Source: Euzebya sp. (GTDB lineage Bacteria > Actinomycetota > Nitriliruptoria > Euzebyales > Euzebyaceae). From it: a stretch of DNA of 64,000 nucleotides. Positions 1 to 9,302 of the stretch are shown here, piece after piece. The stretch's first letter is position 1. Every line of letters begins with the position of its first letter. The stretch spans positions 1-64,000 of the forward strand of contig NZ_CAXQBR010000026.1 in assembly GCF_964222135.1 (NCBI RefSeq), given 5' to 3'. The notes under the pieces are model-generated. The model saw only the letters and a list, made by a program, of their open reading frames with translations. It did no database searches and was not told where the DNA came from. The position numbers and the translations under genes were made by a program.

Positions 1-156
1 CCCCCCGCGCCGCCCCCTCGGGGGGCCCCGGCGCCTGGCCCCCCTGGCCCCCCCGCAATTGGGTCCGGCGGCCCTCCCGCCCGCGATCGCGGAGGCGTAA
101 CGTCCCCGCGGACGGGCGGCCGCCCCCCTCACACGCCGCTCGTCGAACCCGCCAGG

Positions 157-197
157 TCCGGGGAGGCCGTACCGCAACGGGGGGCGGCCTCCCCGGA
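157..197 (-). terminator. Hairpin after the methyltransferase gene
   Basis: A perfect 13-bp inverted repeat (157-169 with 185-197, core CCGGGGAGGCCG / CGGCCTCCCCGG) with a 15-nt loop lies 27 bp past the last stop of the aroC-to-methyltransferase series. There is no T-run, as is common in high-GC actinobacteria. It is probably the terminator of this long minus-strand transcription unit. The rest of 1-223 is very G/C-rich and I see no gene in it. Confidence 0.6.
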
Positions 198-223
198 TCG
201 ACCGGCAGACTGCGACCGAGCGC

Positions 224-814
224 TCAGGCCACCAGCCGGTGGGTGCTGACCGCGTAGTCGCCGCCGGCGTACCCCTCACCCTCCCAGGTGGCGCGGCGAT
301 CGACCAGGACCAGCCCGGCCGCCTCGCATGCCTGGTCGTAGGTGGCGAGCGGCAACTCGATCGGGCTCGGCCCGCCCCGCAGCGCGAATCCGGCGACCAG
401 GTGGCCACCGGGGGCGAGGTGCGCGGCAAGCCGCGCGACGACCGCGTCGAGCGTGCCCGGCGTCAGGAACACCATGACGTTCCCCGCGGCCAGCACGACG
501 TCGACCGTGCGGCCGAGGTCCACCGACACCAGGTCCGCCTCGACCCACTCGACGTCCTCGGACGCCCCCCGGGCCACGGCGAGCATCGACGGGTCCACGT
601 CCACGCCCACGACCGACAGCCCGCGGCGGGCCAGCTCGACGGCCACCCGCCCGGTGCCGCACCCCGCATCCAGCACGGTCCGCGCCCCCAGCCCCTCCAC
701 CAGATCCGCCTCCGCGTGCAGGTACGCGCCGCTCGCGGCCTTGGCGGCCAGCCGGCGCTGGTAGGACGTCCCGCGGTCGGCGTCCCCGCCGGCGAGCCAC
801 GGGTTCTCGGGCAC
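224..814 (-). CDS. Class I SAM-dependent methyltransferase
   Basis: 196 aa. A glycine-rich SAM-binding motif I (VLDAGCGTGR) is followed by an acidic residue at the end of strand 2 (VGVDVD), the usual signature of small class I methyltransferases of the UbiE/Tam type. The acceptor substrate cannot be read from the sequence. The start is the GTG at 814, 2 nt below the nusB stop; longer versions of this frame run through nusB and are composition artefacts. It is the last gene of the aroC-aroK-aroB-pepQ-efp-nusB series and is followed by a strong hairpin. Confidence 0.85.
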   Translation of the reverse strand: MPENPWLAGGDADRGTSYQRRLAAKAASGAYLHAEADLVEGLGARTVLDAGCGTGRVAVELARRGLSVVGVDVDPSMLAVARGASEDVEWVEADLVSVDLGRTVDVVLAAGNVMVFLTPGTLDAVVARLAAHLAPGGHLVAGFALRGGPSPIELPLATYDQACEAAGLVLVDRRATWEGEGYAGGDYAVSTHRLVA

Positions 815-816
815 GC

Positions 817-1239
817 CTACAGCAGCCCCCGGTCGGTCGCCACGGCGGCGAGGATGCCGTTCACGAAGGACGACGACGAGTCGGTCGACAGGGTCTTGAC
901 CAGCTCGACCGCCTCGTCGATCGCGACACGCGGGGGGACGTCCTCCACGTACAGCAGCTCGGCGAGGCCCAGGCGGAGGACGTTGCGGTCGACGACGGGC
1001 ATCCGCTCGAGGCTCCACCCGCGCGCCCGCTCGCGGATCAGCGCGTCGATCTCGTCGCGGTGCGCCGCGACGGTGTCGAGGAGCCGCTCGGTGAACTCGT
1101 CCAGCCAGCCGGCCCCCTCGAGCACCCGGTCGACCGGGACGTCGCGGACGTCGGCGGCGAACAGCGCCTCGAGGGCCCTGGTCCGGGCCTCATGGCGGGG
1201 CAGGGCCGCCCCGGTGTGCGGATCGTCAGCCTCGGTCAC
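817..1239 (-). CDS. nusB: Transcription antitermination factor NusB
   Basis: 140 aa, the normal size for NusB. The all-helical pattern and conserved segments (R..A...LF near the N-terminus; the P.RVAIDEAVELVK..S....SFVNGILA block at the C-terminus) are typical. NusB pairs with NusE (S10) on boxA RNA to form rRNA antitermination complexes. The GTG start overlaps the efp stop by 4 nt (GTGA at 1236-1239), so the two are probably translationally coupled. The efp-nusB pairing is conserved in actinobacteria. Confidence 0.95.
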   Translation of the reverse strand: MTEADDPHTGAALPRHEARTRALEALFAADVRDVPVDRVLEGAGWLDEFTERLLDTVAAHRDEIDALIRERARGWSLERMPVVDRNVLRLGLAELLYVEDVPPRVAIDEAVELVKTLSTDSSSSFVNGILAAVATDRGLL

Positions 1240-1793
1240 GCCCGCGAGAGGTACTCGCCGGAGCGCGTGTCGACCTTCACGCGGTCGCCGATGTTGACGA
1301 AGAGGGGCACCTGGACGACCGCGCCGGTCTCGAGCGTCGCGGGCTTCGACGCCCCGCTGACGGTGTTGCCGGCGACGCCGGGCTCGGTCTCGGCGATCTC
1401 GAGCTCGACGTTCGCCGGGAGGGTGAAGTCGATGACCTGGCCCTCGTGAAAGGTCAGCTCGATGACGTCGGACTCCTTGGTCCACTTCATCGCCTCGGCG
1501 ACGACCTCACCTGGCACGAAGGTCTGCTCGTACGTGCTGGTGTCCATGAACACGTAGTTCTCGCCGTCCTGGTAGAGGTACTGCAGCTCGGTGCGGGTGA
1601 CGATGGCCTGCTCGAGGTCCTCACCGGCCCGGAAGGTGCGGTCGACGGTCTTGCCGTCGGGGACGCTCTTCAGGGTGGTGCGGACGAACGCGCCGCCCTT
1701 GCCGGGCTTGACGTGCTGGAAGTAGTCGATCTTCCAGAGCTTGCCGTCGATCTTGACGGTCATCCCGTTCTTCAGGTTGTTCGTGGAGACCAT
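1236..1793 (-). CDS. efp: Translation elongation factor P
   Basis: 185 aa, full length, with the three beta-barrel domains of EF-P. It relieves ribosome stalling at polyproline stretches. The loop that reaches the peptidyl-transferase centre reads P30-G-K32-G-G34. Many actinobacterial EF-Ps have a rigid PGKGP loop that works with unmodified lysine; here position 34 is glycine. No modification gene (epmA, earP, ymfI type) is seen nearby. It has an ATG start preceded by GAGGA and sits 48 bp after the peptidase gene. Confidence 0.97.
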   Translation of the reverse strand: MVSTNNLKNGMTVKIDGKLWKIDYFQHVKPGKGGAFVRTTLKSVPDGKTVDRTFRAGEDLEQAIVTRTELQYLYQDGENYVFMDTSTYEQTFVPGEVVAEAMKWTKESDVIELTFHEGQVIDFTLPANVELEIAETEPGVAGNTVSGASKPATLETGAVVQVPLFVNIGDRVKVDTRSGEYLSRA

Positions 1794-1841
1794 GGGGAGA
1801 TCCTCGTGGTGGTGGCAGGTGAGGGGTGGGGCGGCGGCGGC

Positions 1842-2897
1842 TCAGAGCTCGATCAGCTGCCGGGGGGCGGTGGTGAGGCGCTCGGCGCCGTCGGCACCGA
1901 CCAGCACGACGTCCTCGATGCGGACTCCGCCCAGACCCGGCACGTACACGCCCGGCTCGACCGTGACGGTCGTTCGGGCACGCAGTGTACCGGGCGTGCT
2001 CGGTCCCAGGAACGGCGTCTCGTGTATCGCCAGGCCGACGCCGTGACCGGTCCCGTGGGCGAAGTGCTCGCCGTGCCCGGCATCGCGGATCAGGTCCCGG
2101 CAGGCCGCGTCGACGGCCTGGGTCCCCACCCCGTCGGCGACCGCCTCGACACCGGCTTGCTGGGCAGCACCGACCAGGTCGTGGACGCGCCGGAGGGAGG
2201 GGGTGGGCCGGCCGAGGGCGACGGTCCGGGTCATGTCGGCGTGGTAGCCGTCGACCAGCGCGCCGAAGTCCATGGTCACCAGGTCGCCCGTCCTGAGGGT
2301 CCGCGGGCCCGGCGCGTGGTGGGGCCGTGAGCCGTTCGGGCCGGACGCGACGATCGGGTCGAAGGCGGAGCCGTCGGCACCGAGGTCGGCCATGGTCTCG
2401 AGGAGCCGCCGCGCCACCTCCGCCTCGGTCAGCCCGGGCGCGAGCCAGCCCAGCGCCTCGTCGAAGGCCGTGGAGGTGATGGCGCAGGCCCGGCGGAGGA
2501 TCGCGATCTCGGCGTCGTCCTTGATCTCGCGGAGGGTGCCGACGATCCCGGTGGAGGGGTGGAGGGGCCGGTCGGCGTCCAGGTCCTCCAACTGGCGAAC
2601 GACCGACCAGGTGAGGTGGTCGGCCTCGACGGTGAGGGGGACGCCGGCCGGGTGGTGCTCGGCGAGCCACCCCCAGGTGCGGTCCGACACGATGGTCCAG
2701 CCGGGGGCGTCCTCGGCTGCCCGCTCGGCGTAGCGGTCGTCGGTCACCAGCACCGCCGGGCCGTCGGCCATGACGTGGACGGTCCCCGCGGACCCGGCGA
2801 ACCCGGTCAGCCAGCGGACGTTCACCCGATCCGTGACGAGCAAGGCCGCGATGCCGTCGGCGACCATGGCCTCGCGCAGCCGGCCGAGCCGCTCCAT
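1842..2897 (-). CDS. M24 aminopeptidase (Xaa-Pro peptidase, PepQ/YpdF-like)
   Basis: 351 aa. It has an N-terminal creatinase-like domain (about 1-125) and a C-terminal pita-bread metallopeptidase domain. The five dinuclear-metal ligands are all present: D210, D221, H285 (HGTGHGVGL), E314 (TVEPGVY) and E328 (RIEDVV). It should cleave Xaa-Pro bonds in cytoplasmic peptides. The ATG at 2897 overlaps the aroB stop (ATGA), which fixes the start. The place between aroB and efp is the usual one for actinobacterial pepQ. Confidence 0.93.
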   Translation of the reverse strand: MERLGRLREAMVADGIAALLVTDRVNVRWLTGFAGSAGTVHVMADGPAVLVTDDRYAERAAEDAPGWTIVSDRTWGWLAEHHPAGVPLTVEADHLTWSVVRQLEDLDADRPLHPSTGIVGTLREIKDDAEIAILRRACAITSTAFDEALGWLAPGLTEAEVARRLLETMADLGADGSAFDPIVASGPNGSRPHHAPGPRTLRTGDLVTMDFGALVDGYHADMTRTVALGRPTPSLRRVHDLVGAAQQAGVEAVADGVGTQAVDAACRDLIRDAGHGEHFAHGTGHGVGLAIHETPFLGPSTPGTLRARTTVTVEPGVYVPGLGGVRIEDVVLVGADGAERLTTAPRQLIEL

Positions 2898-3985
2898 CAG
2901 GCGAGGCTCCGCAGCACGTCGTCGACGAGGCCACGGCGCGGCTGGTCGACCAGGATGGCCTCGCCGGGGTGGGTGGACAGGACGAAGCGCACGCCGTCGC
3001 GGGCCTTCTTGTCCCGCGACATCACGTCCCACACGTCGCGGGGGTCGAGCCGCAGCCCGCGGGTGGGCAACCCCAGCCCGTCGAGGACCGCGACGGTCCG
3101 CTCGGCCAACCCTGCCTCGGAGACGCCCATCCGCTCCCCCAGCCGGGCGGCGAACACCATGCCGAGCGCGACCGCCTCGCCGTGGCGGTAGGTGTCGTAG
3201 CTGGTCAGTGCCTCGATGGCATGGCCGACGGTGTGGCCGTAGTTGAGCAGCGCCCGCCGGCCCGCCTCGGTCTCGTCCTCGCTGACGACCTCCGCCTTCA
3301 CCGCCGACCCGCGGCGCACGATCTCGGCCAGCACGTCCGGGTCACCCGCCGTCGCCGAGCCGGGACGGGTCTCGAGCAGATCGAGCACGACGGGGTCGGC
3401 GATGAACCCGTACTTGGCGACCTCGCCGAGGCCGGCACGGCGCTCGCGGCTGGGGAGGGTCGCCAGCGTCGCGACGTCGCTGATGACCGCGAGGGGCTGG
3501 TGGAACGCCCCGACCAGGTTCTTGCCCTCGCTCAGGTTGATCCCGGTCTTGCCGCCGATGGCCGAGTCGACCTGGGCCAGCAGGGTCGTGGGGACCTGGA
3601 CCACCGCCACTCCGCGGTTCCACGTCGCGGCGGCGAACCCGGCGAGATCGCCCACCACCCCTCCCCCGACGGCCACGACCACGTCGTCGCGCAGCAGCGG
3701 GATCTGGGCGAAGCGGTGCCACAGGGCGGTGAGGGTGTCGGTGGACTTGGCCTGCTCGCCGTCGGGGACGCGGATGCACTCGACGGCGAGCCCCGCCCGC
3801 TCGAGGGCGGCCTGGACCACGTCGCCGTGGAGCTCCCACACCATCCCGTTGGTGACGACTGCGGCGGTGCGGGCGTGCTCCGGCCACGTCACCAGCTCGT
3901 CGAGGCGTCCGAGCAGGTCCGCACCGACGTGGATCGGGTAGCTCCGCTCGCCGAGGTGGACGTGGATCGTGGTGGTATCGGTCAT
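2897..3985 (-). CDS. aroB: 3-dehydroquinate synthase
   Basis: 362 aa, full length. It converts DAHP to 3-dehydroquinate, step 2 of the shikimate pathway, using NAD+ and a divalent metal. Visible signatures are the dinucleotide-binding GGGVVGDLAGF, the segment DSAIGGKTGINL, and the metal-ligand regions GEVAKYGF, NYGHTVGHAIE and YRHGEAVALGM. It lies 19 nt downstream of aroK and overlaps the peptidase gene by 1 nt of coding sequence, so it belongs to the same operon. Confidence 0.97.
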   Translation of the reverse strand: MTDTTTIHVHLGERSYPIHVGADLLGRLDELVTWPEHARTAAVVTNGMVWELHGDVVQAALERAGLAVECIRVPDGEQAKSTDTLTALWHRFAQIPLLRDDVVVAVGGGVVGDLAGFAAATWNRGVAVVQVPTTLLAQVDSAIGGKTGINLSEGKNLVGAFHQPLAVISDVATLATLPSRERRAGLGEVAKYGFIADPVVLDLLETRPGSATAGDPDVLAEIVRRGSAVKAEVVSEDETEAGRRALLNYGHTVGHAIEALTSYDTYRHGEAVALGMVFAARLGERMGVSEAGLAERTVAVLDGLGLPTRGLRLDPRDVWDVMSRDKKARDGVRFVLSTHPGEAILVDQPRRGLVDDVLRSLA

Positions 3986-4004
3986 GGGGTCCCCTCCGTG
4001 GTGG

Positions 4005-4577
4005 TCACAGGCGCTCCTCCCGCGCGAGCAGCCCGGGTCGGGTGCGGGCCCAGGCGATCACCTCGTCGGCCAGGACCTCCGGCGGTCGACCCTCGGTCGC
4101 CAGGATGTGGGTGGCCGCCCGCTTGTAGGCGTCGTAGCGCTCGACGTACAGCCGCTCGAGGGTGGCCTGCAGCGTCGCGGGGTCGCCCAGCAGCGGTCGG
4201 GTGCCGCGCTCGGCCTCGGCGGTCAGGTGCATCACCAGCGCCGAGATCGGCGCATCCAGCCAGACGAGGTCACCGGTGCCGCGCAGCGCGGTGGCGTTCG
4301 TGGCCGACACCACGGCGCCGCCGCCCACGGCGATGACCTGGCCGCGGAGGGCGGAGACCTGGCGGACGGCGGCGCTCTCGAGCTCGCGGAAGTCCCGCTC
4401 GCCGTCGGTGGCGAAGATCTCGGCGATGCTGCGGCGCGCGTCGTGCTCGACGACGTCGTCGGTGTCCACGAACGGGCGGTCGAGGCGGTCCGCGACGAGC
4501 CGCCCGACTGTCGACTTGCCGCTCCCCATCAGCCCGATCAGGACGATGTTGCGGCCGGGGCTGATCACCGACGACAT
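4005..4577 (-). CDS. aroK: Shikimate kinase
   Basis: 190 aa. P-loop GLMGSGKST at residues 15-23, shikimate-binding aspartates in FVDTDD (37-41), the GGGAV motif, and a lid arginine in RPLL. It phosphorylates shikimate to shikimate-3-phosphate. The ATG at 4577 is chosen because upstream codons overlap aroC in a meaningless frame; the gap to aroC is 22 nt. A start a few codons later is possible. Confidence 0.95.
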   Translation of the reverse strand: MSSVISPGRNIVLIGLMGSGKSTVGRLVADRLDRPFVDTDDVVEHDARRSIAEIFATDGERDFRELESAAVRQVSALRGQVIAVGGGAVVSATNATALRGTGDLVWLDAPISALVMHLTAEAERGTRPLLGDPATLQATLERLYVERYDAYKRAATHILATEGRPPEVLADEVIAWARTRPGLLAREERL

Positions 4578-4599
4578 CTGCTGCGCATCCGGTCGCCGC

Positions 4600-5889
4600 T
4601 CAGGTCCCGTCGGGTGCGCGGTAGCGGCCGCCCTCGACGGGGTCGCCCTGGTAGGTCGCCTGGTCGGCGGTGGCGTCGTCGTAGGGGCCGCGCGGGCGGT
4701 CCACGCCGGCGGTGTAGGCCGACAGGTTGCGGACGACCTCGGCCACGCTGTCCCCGCCGGTCTTCTCGAGCAGGGCGTCGGCGAGGGTGAGGGCCACCAC
4801 GGCCTCGCAGACCACGCCGGCACGGGGGACCGCGCAGACGTCGGAGCGCTGGGTGATCGCCGTCGCCGGATCCCCGGTGGCGGTGTCGACGGTGGCGAGG
4901 GGCCGCATCAGGCTGCTGAGCGGCTTCATCGCCGCGGAGACCCGCAGCACCTCGCCGGTGGTCATGCCGCCCTCCAGCCCGCCGGCGCGGTGGGTCTTGC
5001 GGGTGAAGTGGGTGCCCGCGTCGGTCCGGGCGCCGGGGAGGATCTCGTCGTGCGCCACCGACCCGGGGACGGCCGCCGAGCCGAACCCGTCGCCGATGCC
5101 GACGCCCTTGAACGCCTGGATGCTCATCAGCGCGGCGGCGAGGCGGGTGTCGAGCTTGCGGTCCCAGTGGACGTGGCTGCCGAGGCCCGGCGGCAGGCCG
5201 TGGACGACGACCTCGACCACGCCGCCGAGGGTGTCGAGCTCGGCCTTCGCCCGGTCGATCCGCGCCTGCATGGCCGCGGAGGTGTCGGGGTCGGCGCACC
5301 GGACCGGGTCGGCGTCGAGCGCCTCGAGGTCCCCCGGCTCGGGCAGGGGCGCCTCGGCGGGGGTGGCGACGTCGCCGATCCGCGTGACGTGGCTCAGGAC
5401 GTGGACGCCGACCGCCGCGAGGAGCTGCTTGGCGAACCAGCCGAGCGCGACCCTGGTCGCCGTCTCCCGGGCGGAGGCCCGCTCCAGGACGTTGCGGGCG
5501 TCGTCGAAGTCGTACTTCTGCATGCCGACCAGGTCGGCGTGGCCGGGTCGGGGCCGGGTGAGCGCGACCCCGCGTCCGGTCCGGCCCAGCGCCTCGGGGT
5601 CGTCGGGCGCCTCGATGCCCATCGCCTCGGTCCACTTCGGCCACTCGGTGTTGTGGATCACCAGGCCCACGGGCGAGCCGAGCGTCAGGCCGTGCCGGAC
5701 CCCGCCCATGATCTCGAGCCGGTCGACCTCGAAGTCCATCCGTGGCGAGCGGCCGTACCCCAGCCGGCGCCGGGCCAGCTCGGCGACCAGGTCGTCGGAG
5801 TCGACGGCGATGCCGGCCGGCAGGCCGTCGATGATGCCGACCAGGGCGGGGCCGTGGGACTCTCCGGCGGTCAGGTAGCGCAGCGTCAT
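4600..5889 (-). CDS. aroC: Chorismate synthase
   Basis: 429 aa. It makes chorismate from EPSP with reduced FMN, the last shikimate-pathway step. GESHG at residues 9-13, GLTLGSPVG, and [14 protein letters not shown] are the family signatures. It lies 37 nt downstream of the pilus gene at 5927-6769, so the pilus locus runs directly into the aroCKB operon. In other actinobacteria aroC follows aroE more closely. Confidence 0.97.
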   Translation of the reverse strand: MTLRYLTAGESHGPALVGIIDGLPAGIAVDSDDLVAELARRRLGYGRSPRMDFEVDRLEIMGGVRHGLTLGSPVGLVIHNTEWPKWTEAMGIEAPDDPEALGRTGRGVALTRPRPGHADLVGMQKYDFDDARNVLERASARETATRVALGWFAKQLLAAVGVHVLSHVTRIGDVATPAEAPLPEPGDLEALDADPVRCADPDTSAAMQARIDRAKAELDTLGGVVEVVVHGLPPGLGSHVHWDRKLDTRLAAALMSIQAFKGVGIGDGFGSAAVPGSVAHDEILPGARTDAGTHFTRKTHRAGGLEGGMTTGEVLRVSAAMKPLSSLMRPLATVDTATGDPATAITQRSDVCAVPRAGVVCEAVVALTLADALLEKTGGDSVAEVVRNLSAYTAGVDRPRGPYDDATADQATYQGDPVEGGRYRAPDGT

Positions 5890-5926
5890 GGGGCGGACAG
5901 CGTACCGATGGGCGTGGGCACGCCGG

Positions 5927-6769
5927 TCACTTCACGATCGACTCGCCCTCGCAGAGGGTGAAGCGGGAGTCGCCGAAGAGGAACGTGGCGCAGACCCCGT
6001 CGATGTCGAGGACGCGGAAGCGGTCGGCGAACACGTCGCCCTCCCCGGCCTCGTGGGTCGTGCCGTTCACCGTGACGACCAGGCGGGGGGCGCCGTCGTC
6101 GTCGATGAACGCGTCGTCGAGGCGGACGGTCGTGCTGCCCACGTCGGCGGCGGAGGGGGCCATCGCGCCGGAGCCGGAACCCGACCCGCCGCCGGATCCG
6201 GACCCGCCGGTCGCGCCACCCGAGCCGGAGCCCGTCCCGGATCCGCTGCCCGAGCCTGATCCCGTCCCGGAGCCGGAGCCTGAACCGGAGCCCGTGCCGC
6301 CGTTGGCGTCGGCGGTGTCGTCCGCTGTCGCGCCACCTCCGGAGCCGGTCCCGCCGGTGGTCCCGCCCGTGCTGCCGCCGGTGGTGGCACCGCCGGTGCC
6401 CGTCGCCGGGGCCTCCGCCTCGACCACCAGCTGCTGGAAGGGGTCACGGGCGGTGAAGATCTCGAAGGTCTCCGGCACGACATCGTCCACCAACGGGTCG
6501 TCCACCAGCGGGTCGTCGCCGAGCGGGGCATCGGGGCCGTCGGTGGCATCCGGTCCGGGCGCCGCCCCACCGTCGTCGCCCGCGCCGTCGGGGTCCGTCG
6601 GCTGGACCGGCCCGGGCGAGGGCGCCTGCACGGTGTCGTCACCGTCACCCTCCAGCAGCGGCTGGGCGACGAACACCCAGACCGCGTAGAGGCCGGCGAG
6701 CACGACGACGACGCCGAGGGTGATCAACAGCCCGCGGCTGACCTGCTGCTCCTCGCGGGGCGTGCTCAC
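5927..6769 (-). CDS. PilP-position pilus protein 1, beta-domain form
   Basis: 280 aa. A short cytoplasmic tail and one transmembrane helix (about 12-32) are followed by an acidic linker, an ARDPFQQ motif at 106-112, a long Gly/Ser/Thr linker (121-202), and a small C-terminal domain (about 212-280). The pattern VNG..H..GEGD.F...F.VL.I....A.FLFGD..F.L.EGE resembles PilP/GspC homology-region domains. C260 and C273 could form a disulfide. It follows pilM1N1O1, where PilP is expected. The paralogue at 9931-10659 shares the N-terminal half and ARDPFQQ but ends differently. The GTG start has GAGCAGCAGG codons just after it and no clear RBS; an older start may lie at 6837. Confidence 0.7.
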   Translation of the reverse strand: MSTPREEQQVSRGLLITLGVVVVLAGLYAVWVFVAQPLLEGDGDDTVQAPSPGPVQPTDPDGAGDDGGAAPGPDATDGPDAPLGDDPLVDDPLVDDVVPETFEIFTARDPFQQLVVEAEAPATGTGGATTGGSTGGTTGGTGSGGGATADDTADANGGTGSGSGSGSGTGSGSGSGSGTGSGSGGATGGSGSGGGSGSGSGAMAPSAADVGSTTVRLDDAFIDDDGAPRLVVTVNGTTHEAGEGDVFADRFRVLDIDGVCATFLFGDSRFTLCEGESIVK

Positions 6770-6833
6770 AGCCCACTCCCATCGCTTGCGCGCCGGGAGT
6801 GCCCCCCGGCCTGTTCAGTGATCACTGGCGTGC

Positions 6834-7568
6834 TCACTGGACCTGCACCTCTCCGCCGGGGGCGCCGGCGTCGCCATCGCCCGGTGCCGCGGTCGCGGGC
6901 GTCGGGCTCGCGGTCTCCTCGACCGGCACGTCGGCGCCGACCTCCCCCTCCGCCTCCTCGGGGACGGGGGCGTCACCGCCCTCGGCCGGCCCCTCGGTCA
7001 CGGTCGACTGGGGCAGCATCGCGAAGATCCGGCCGGTCATCGACACCGTCAGCTCGGGGAAGCCGTCCTCGGACTCGGTGATCGTGAAGCTGTCGACCTG
7101 CACCGCGCGGACCACCTCGATCTCGAGCCGGCGGAACAGGTCGACCAGCTGGAAGTACCCGCCCTGGACGTCCGCGGCGAGGTCGATGCTCGACAGCACC
7201 ACCCCCTCGGTCGTCGGCGTCGCCCCCTCCATCGCCATGGGCGTGCCGAACGTGACCGACTGGATCGCGCTGCCCGACGCGTCGGCCGCCAGCTGCACCG
7301 AGCGGACGAAGGAGGGTTGGGCCGGGTCGCCGCTCGGGATCAGCGCGCGGAGCCGGTTCAGGTCCGCGCGGATCTCGAGCTCGGTGTCCCGGATCTCCTG
7401 CAGCTGGGCGAGCTGGTTGCGGAGCTGCTGGGCCTGGCCCTCGAGCTGGGCGGTCTCGTCGCGCAGCGCGGTCTCCTGGTCGTCCAGCGGCTTCCATGCC
7501 AGGAAGAAGAACGCCGCGCCGATGACCAGCATGGCCACGACGGCGATCGCGACGGCGGCCGGCCTCAT
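6834..7568 (-). CDS. pilO: Type IV pilus inner-membrane alignment protein PilO (set 1)
   Basis: 244 aa. One N-terminal transmembrane helix, a coiled coil (about 30-75, rich in Q/L/E/R), then a ferredoxin-like domain ending near residue 195 and a Pro/Glu/Thr-rich tail that finishes in GGEVQVQ. This is the PilO arrangement; PilO pairs with PilN on the outer face of the membrane. It is preceded by pilN1 (16-nt gap) and is paralogous to 10656-11372, which ends in the same DGEVQVQ-type tail. Confidence 0.85.
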   Translation of the reverse strand: MRPAAVAIAVVAMLVIGAAFFFLAWKPLDDQETALRDETAQLEGQAQQLRNQLAQLQEIRDTELEIRADLNRLRALIPSGDPAQPSFVRSVQLAADASGSAIQSVTFGTPMAMEGATPTTEGVVLSSIDLAADVQGGYFQLVDLFRRLEIEVVRAVQVDSFTITESEDGFPELTVSMTGRIFAMLPQSTVTEGPAEGGDAPVPEEAEGEVGADVPVEETASPTPATAAPGDGDAGAPGGEVQVQ

Positions 7569-7584
7569 GACGCGCTCCGCGGGA

Positions 7585-8226
7585 TCACTCGGCGACCTCC
7601 GGCAGGCCCTCGTCGTAGCGGCCGGTGAAGATCTCGTCGGTCAGCAGGCCGGTCGCGTCGAAGTCGGTGACCCCGACGTCGCCGATCTCGTTCGCGTTCG
7701 CGGTGTTCAGGTACGTGACGGTCAGCCCGTTGACCTGGTCGAACTGGAGCAGGACCCCTTCGACGCCGGGCGCGTACCGCTCGATGGAGTAGCCCGACAG
7801 CTGGAGGGTGGCGACGTTCTCCCCCAGCGTCACCTCGCCCGCCACGTCGGCGGTCACGTCCCGTGCGACGGCCAGGTCGGTCAGCGACGCGGTCGACGGG
7901 AGGCTGAGCGCCACGTCGTTCAGCAGCCGTGCGACGGCGATCTCACCGGACATCGCCGTCATGAGCGTGGTGTTCCCGGTCGCGAGCTCGTCGGCCAGCG
8001 CCTGGAAGGCGCTGAGCGCGTCGACCTGGGCCTGCAGGTCGTTGACCTCGCGCTGGGCGGTGTCCCGGTCCGCGACCGCGTCGTCGACCGCCCCCTGCTT
8101 CATCACGAACACGAACGCGAGGGCGGCGCAGAACACCAGCACCAGCAGGACCAGCAGCGCGTTGGCGCGGCGCGCGCCGGCACGCCCCCGCTCGGCGGGG
8201 GGCAGCAGGTTGACGCGGACGCTCAT
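7585..8226 (-). CDS. pilN: Type IV pilus alignment protein PilN (set 1)
   Basis: 213 aa. The cytoplasmic start VRVNLLPP is the conserved NLLP motif that docks into PilM. It is followed by one transmembrane helix (about 24-45), a coiled coil and a periplasm-type ferredoxin-like domain. The ATG overlaps the pilM1 stop by 4 nt, so the pair is translationally coupled. Confidence 0.88.
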   Translation of the reverse strand: MSVRVNLLPPAERGRAGARRANALLVLLVLVFCAALAFVFVMKQGAVDDAVADRDTAQREVNDLQAQVDALSAFQALADELATGNTTLMTAMSGEIAVARLLNDVALSLPSTASLTDLAVARDVTADVAGEVTLGENVATLQLSGYSIERYAPGVEGVLLQFDQVNGLTVTYLNTANANEIGDVGVTDFDATGLLTDEIFTGRYDEGLPEVAE

Positions 8227-9278
8227 GGCCGCGACCCCTCGAGCACGCCGAGGGCCAGGCCGATCGCGACGCTGAGGAACGGCTCGGCCTCCGACAGCTG
8301 CTCCGGCGACAGCGGCACGTCCCCGATCTTCAGCGACTGCATCGGGTGGCCGCGGTCGACCGGCATCCGCAGGACCTGGGCCAGGCGGTTGGGCAGCCCC
8401 GGGAGCATCGCCCCGCCGCCGGTCAGCACGACCCGCTGGACCTGCACCGCCTCGGACTGCGCGCGGTAGTAGTCGAGCGACCCGCGGATCTCGGAGATGA
8501 ACCGCTCCGAGCGCTCGGCGATGATCTGCGCCTCCTGCCCCGGGGGCGGGGTCGGCGTGGCCTTGAGCGCCTCGGCGTCGTCCCAGGACATCCCGGTCGC
8601 GTTCGCGAGCGCCTCGGTGATGTTGTTGCCGCCCATCAGGAGGATGCGGACGAAGCGGGGCACGCCCTGGGAGTGGACGACGATGTTCGTCACCCCTCCC
8701 CCGACGTTGACGACCATCTCGCCCACGCCCTCGTCCTGGCTGGCGGCCTGGTCGGGTGGGACCAGGGCGCGCAGCAGTGCGAAGGCGTCGAGGTCGAGCG
8801 CGACCGGCGTCAGCTTCGCCGCGCTCAGCACCCCGAGGATCTCGTTGACCATCGAGGTGGTCGCCGCGACCAGCAGGATCCGGGCCATCTCGGTGCCGTC
8901 GGGCCCGGCGTAGGTGCGGAGGACCTCGAAGTCGAGCTGCGCCTCGTCCACCGGGATCGGGATGTAGTCCTGCACCTGGAACGGCAGGGATTCGCGCATC
9001 TGGTCGGGAGCCATGGCGGGCAGCTCGATCTGGCGCACCACGACCTGCTGGTTGGCCGCTCCGATCGCGACCTTCCTGCCCTTGAACTTGTACTGCTGCC
9101 AGAGGATCCGGAGCGCTTCGGCGACCTGCTCGGGCTCGACGATCTCGCCGTCACGGACCGCGCCGTGCGGCAGGAGGACCTGGCCCAGGCGCTCGAGCGT
9201 CGCCGGGCCGCGTCCTCCGGACAGCTGCACAGCGCGGACGGCGCTGGAGCCGATGTCGAGACCGATCGCGGAAGCCAT
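8223..9278 (-). CDS. pilM: Type IV pilus actin-like ATPase-fold protein PilM (set 1)
   Basis: 351 aa. Actin/FtsA-like fold: GLDIGSSAVR near residue 6 (phosphate 1), a GEMVVNVGGGVTNI block (phosphate 2) and VVLTGGGAMLPGL (adenosine motif). PilM sits on the cytoplasmic face and binds the PilN tail, linking the alignment complex to the motor. It has the same length as PilM2 (12022-13077) and is clearly paralogous. It lies 24 nt after the BldC-like gene, probably in one transcript. Confidence 0.93.
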   Translation of the reverse strand: MASAIGLDIGSSAVRAVQLSGGRGPATLERLGQVLLPHGAVRDGEIVEPEQVAEALRILWQQYKFKGRKVAIGAANQQVVVRQIELPAMAPDQMRESLPFQVQDYIPIPVDEAQLDFEVLRTYAGPDGTEMARILLVAATTSMVNEILGVLSAAKLTPVALDLDAFALLRALVPPDQAASQDEGVGEMVVNVGGGVTNIVVHSQGVPRFVRILLMGGNNITEALANATGMSWDDAEALKATPTPPPGQEAQIIAERSERFISEIRGSLDYYRAQSEAVQVQRVVLTGGGAMLPGLPNRLAQVLRMPVDRGHPMQSLKIGDVPLSPEQLSEAEPFLSVAIGLALGVLEGSRP

Positions 9279-9302
9279 TGGGGGAAGTGCTCCGGGCCGG
9301 TC

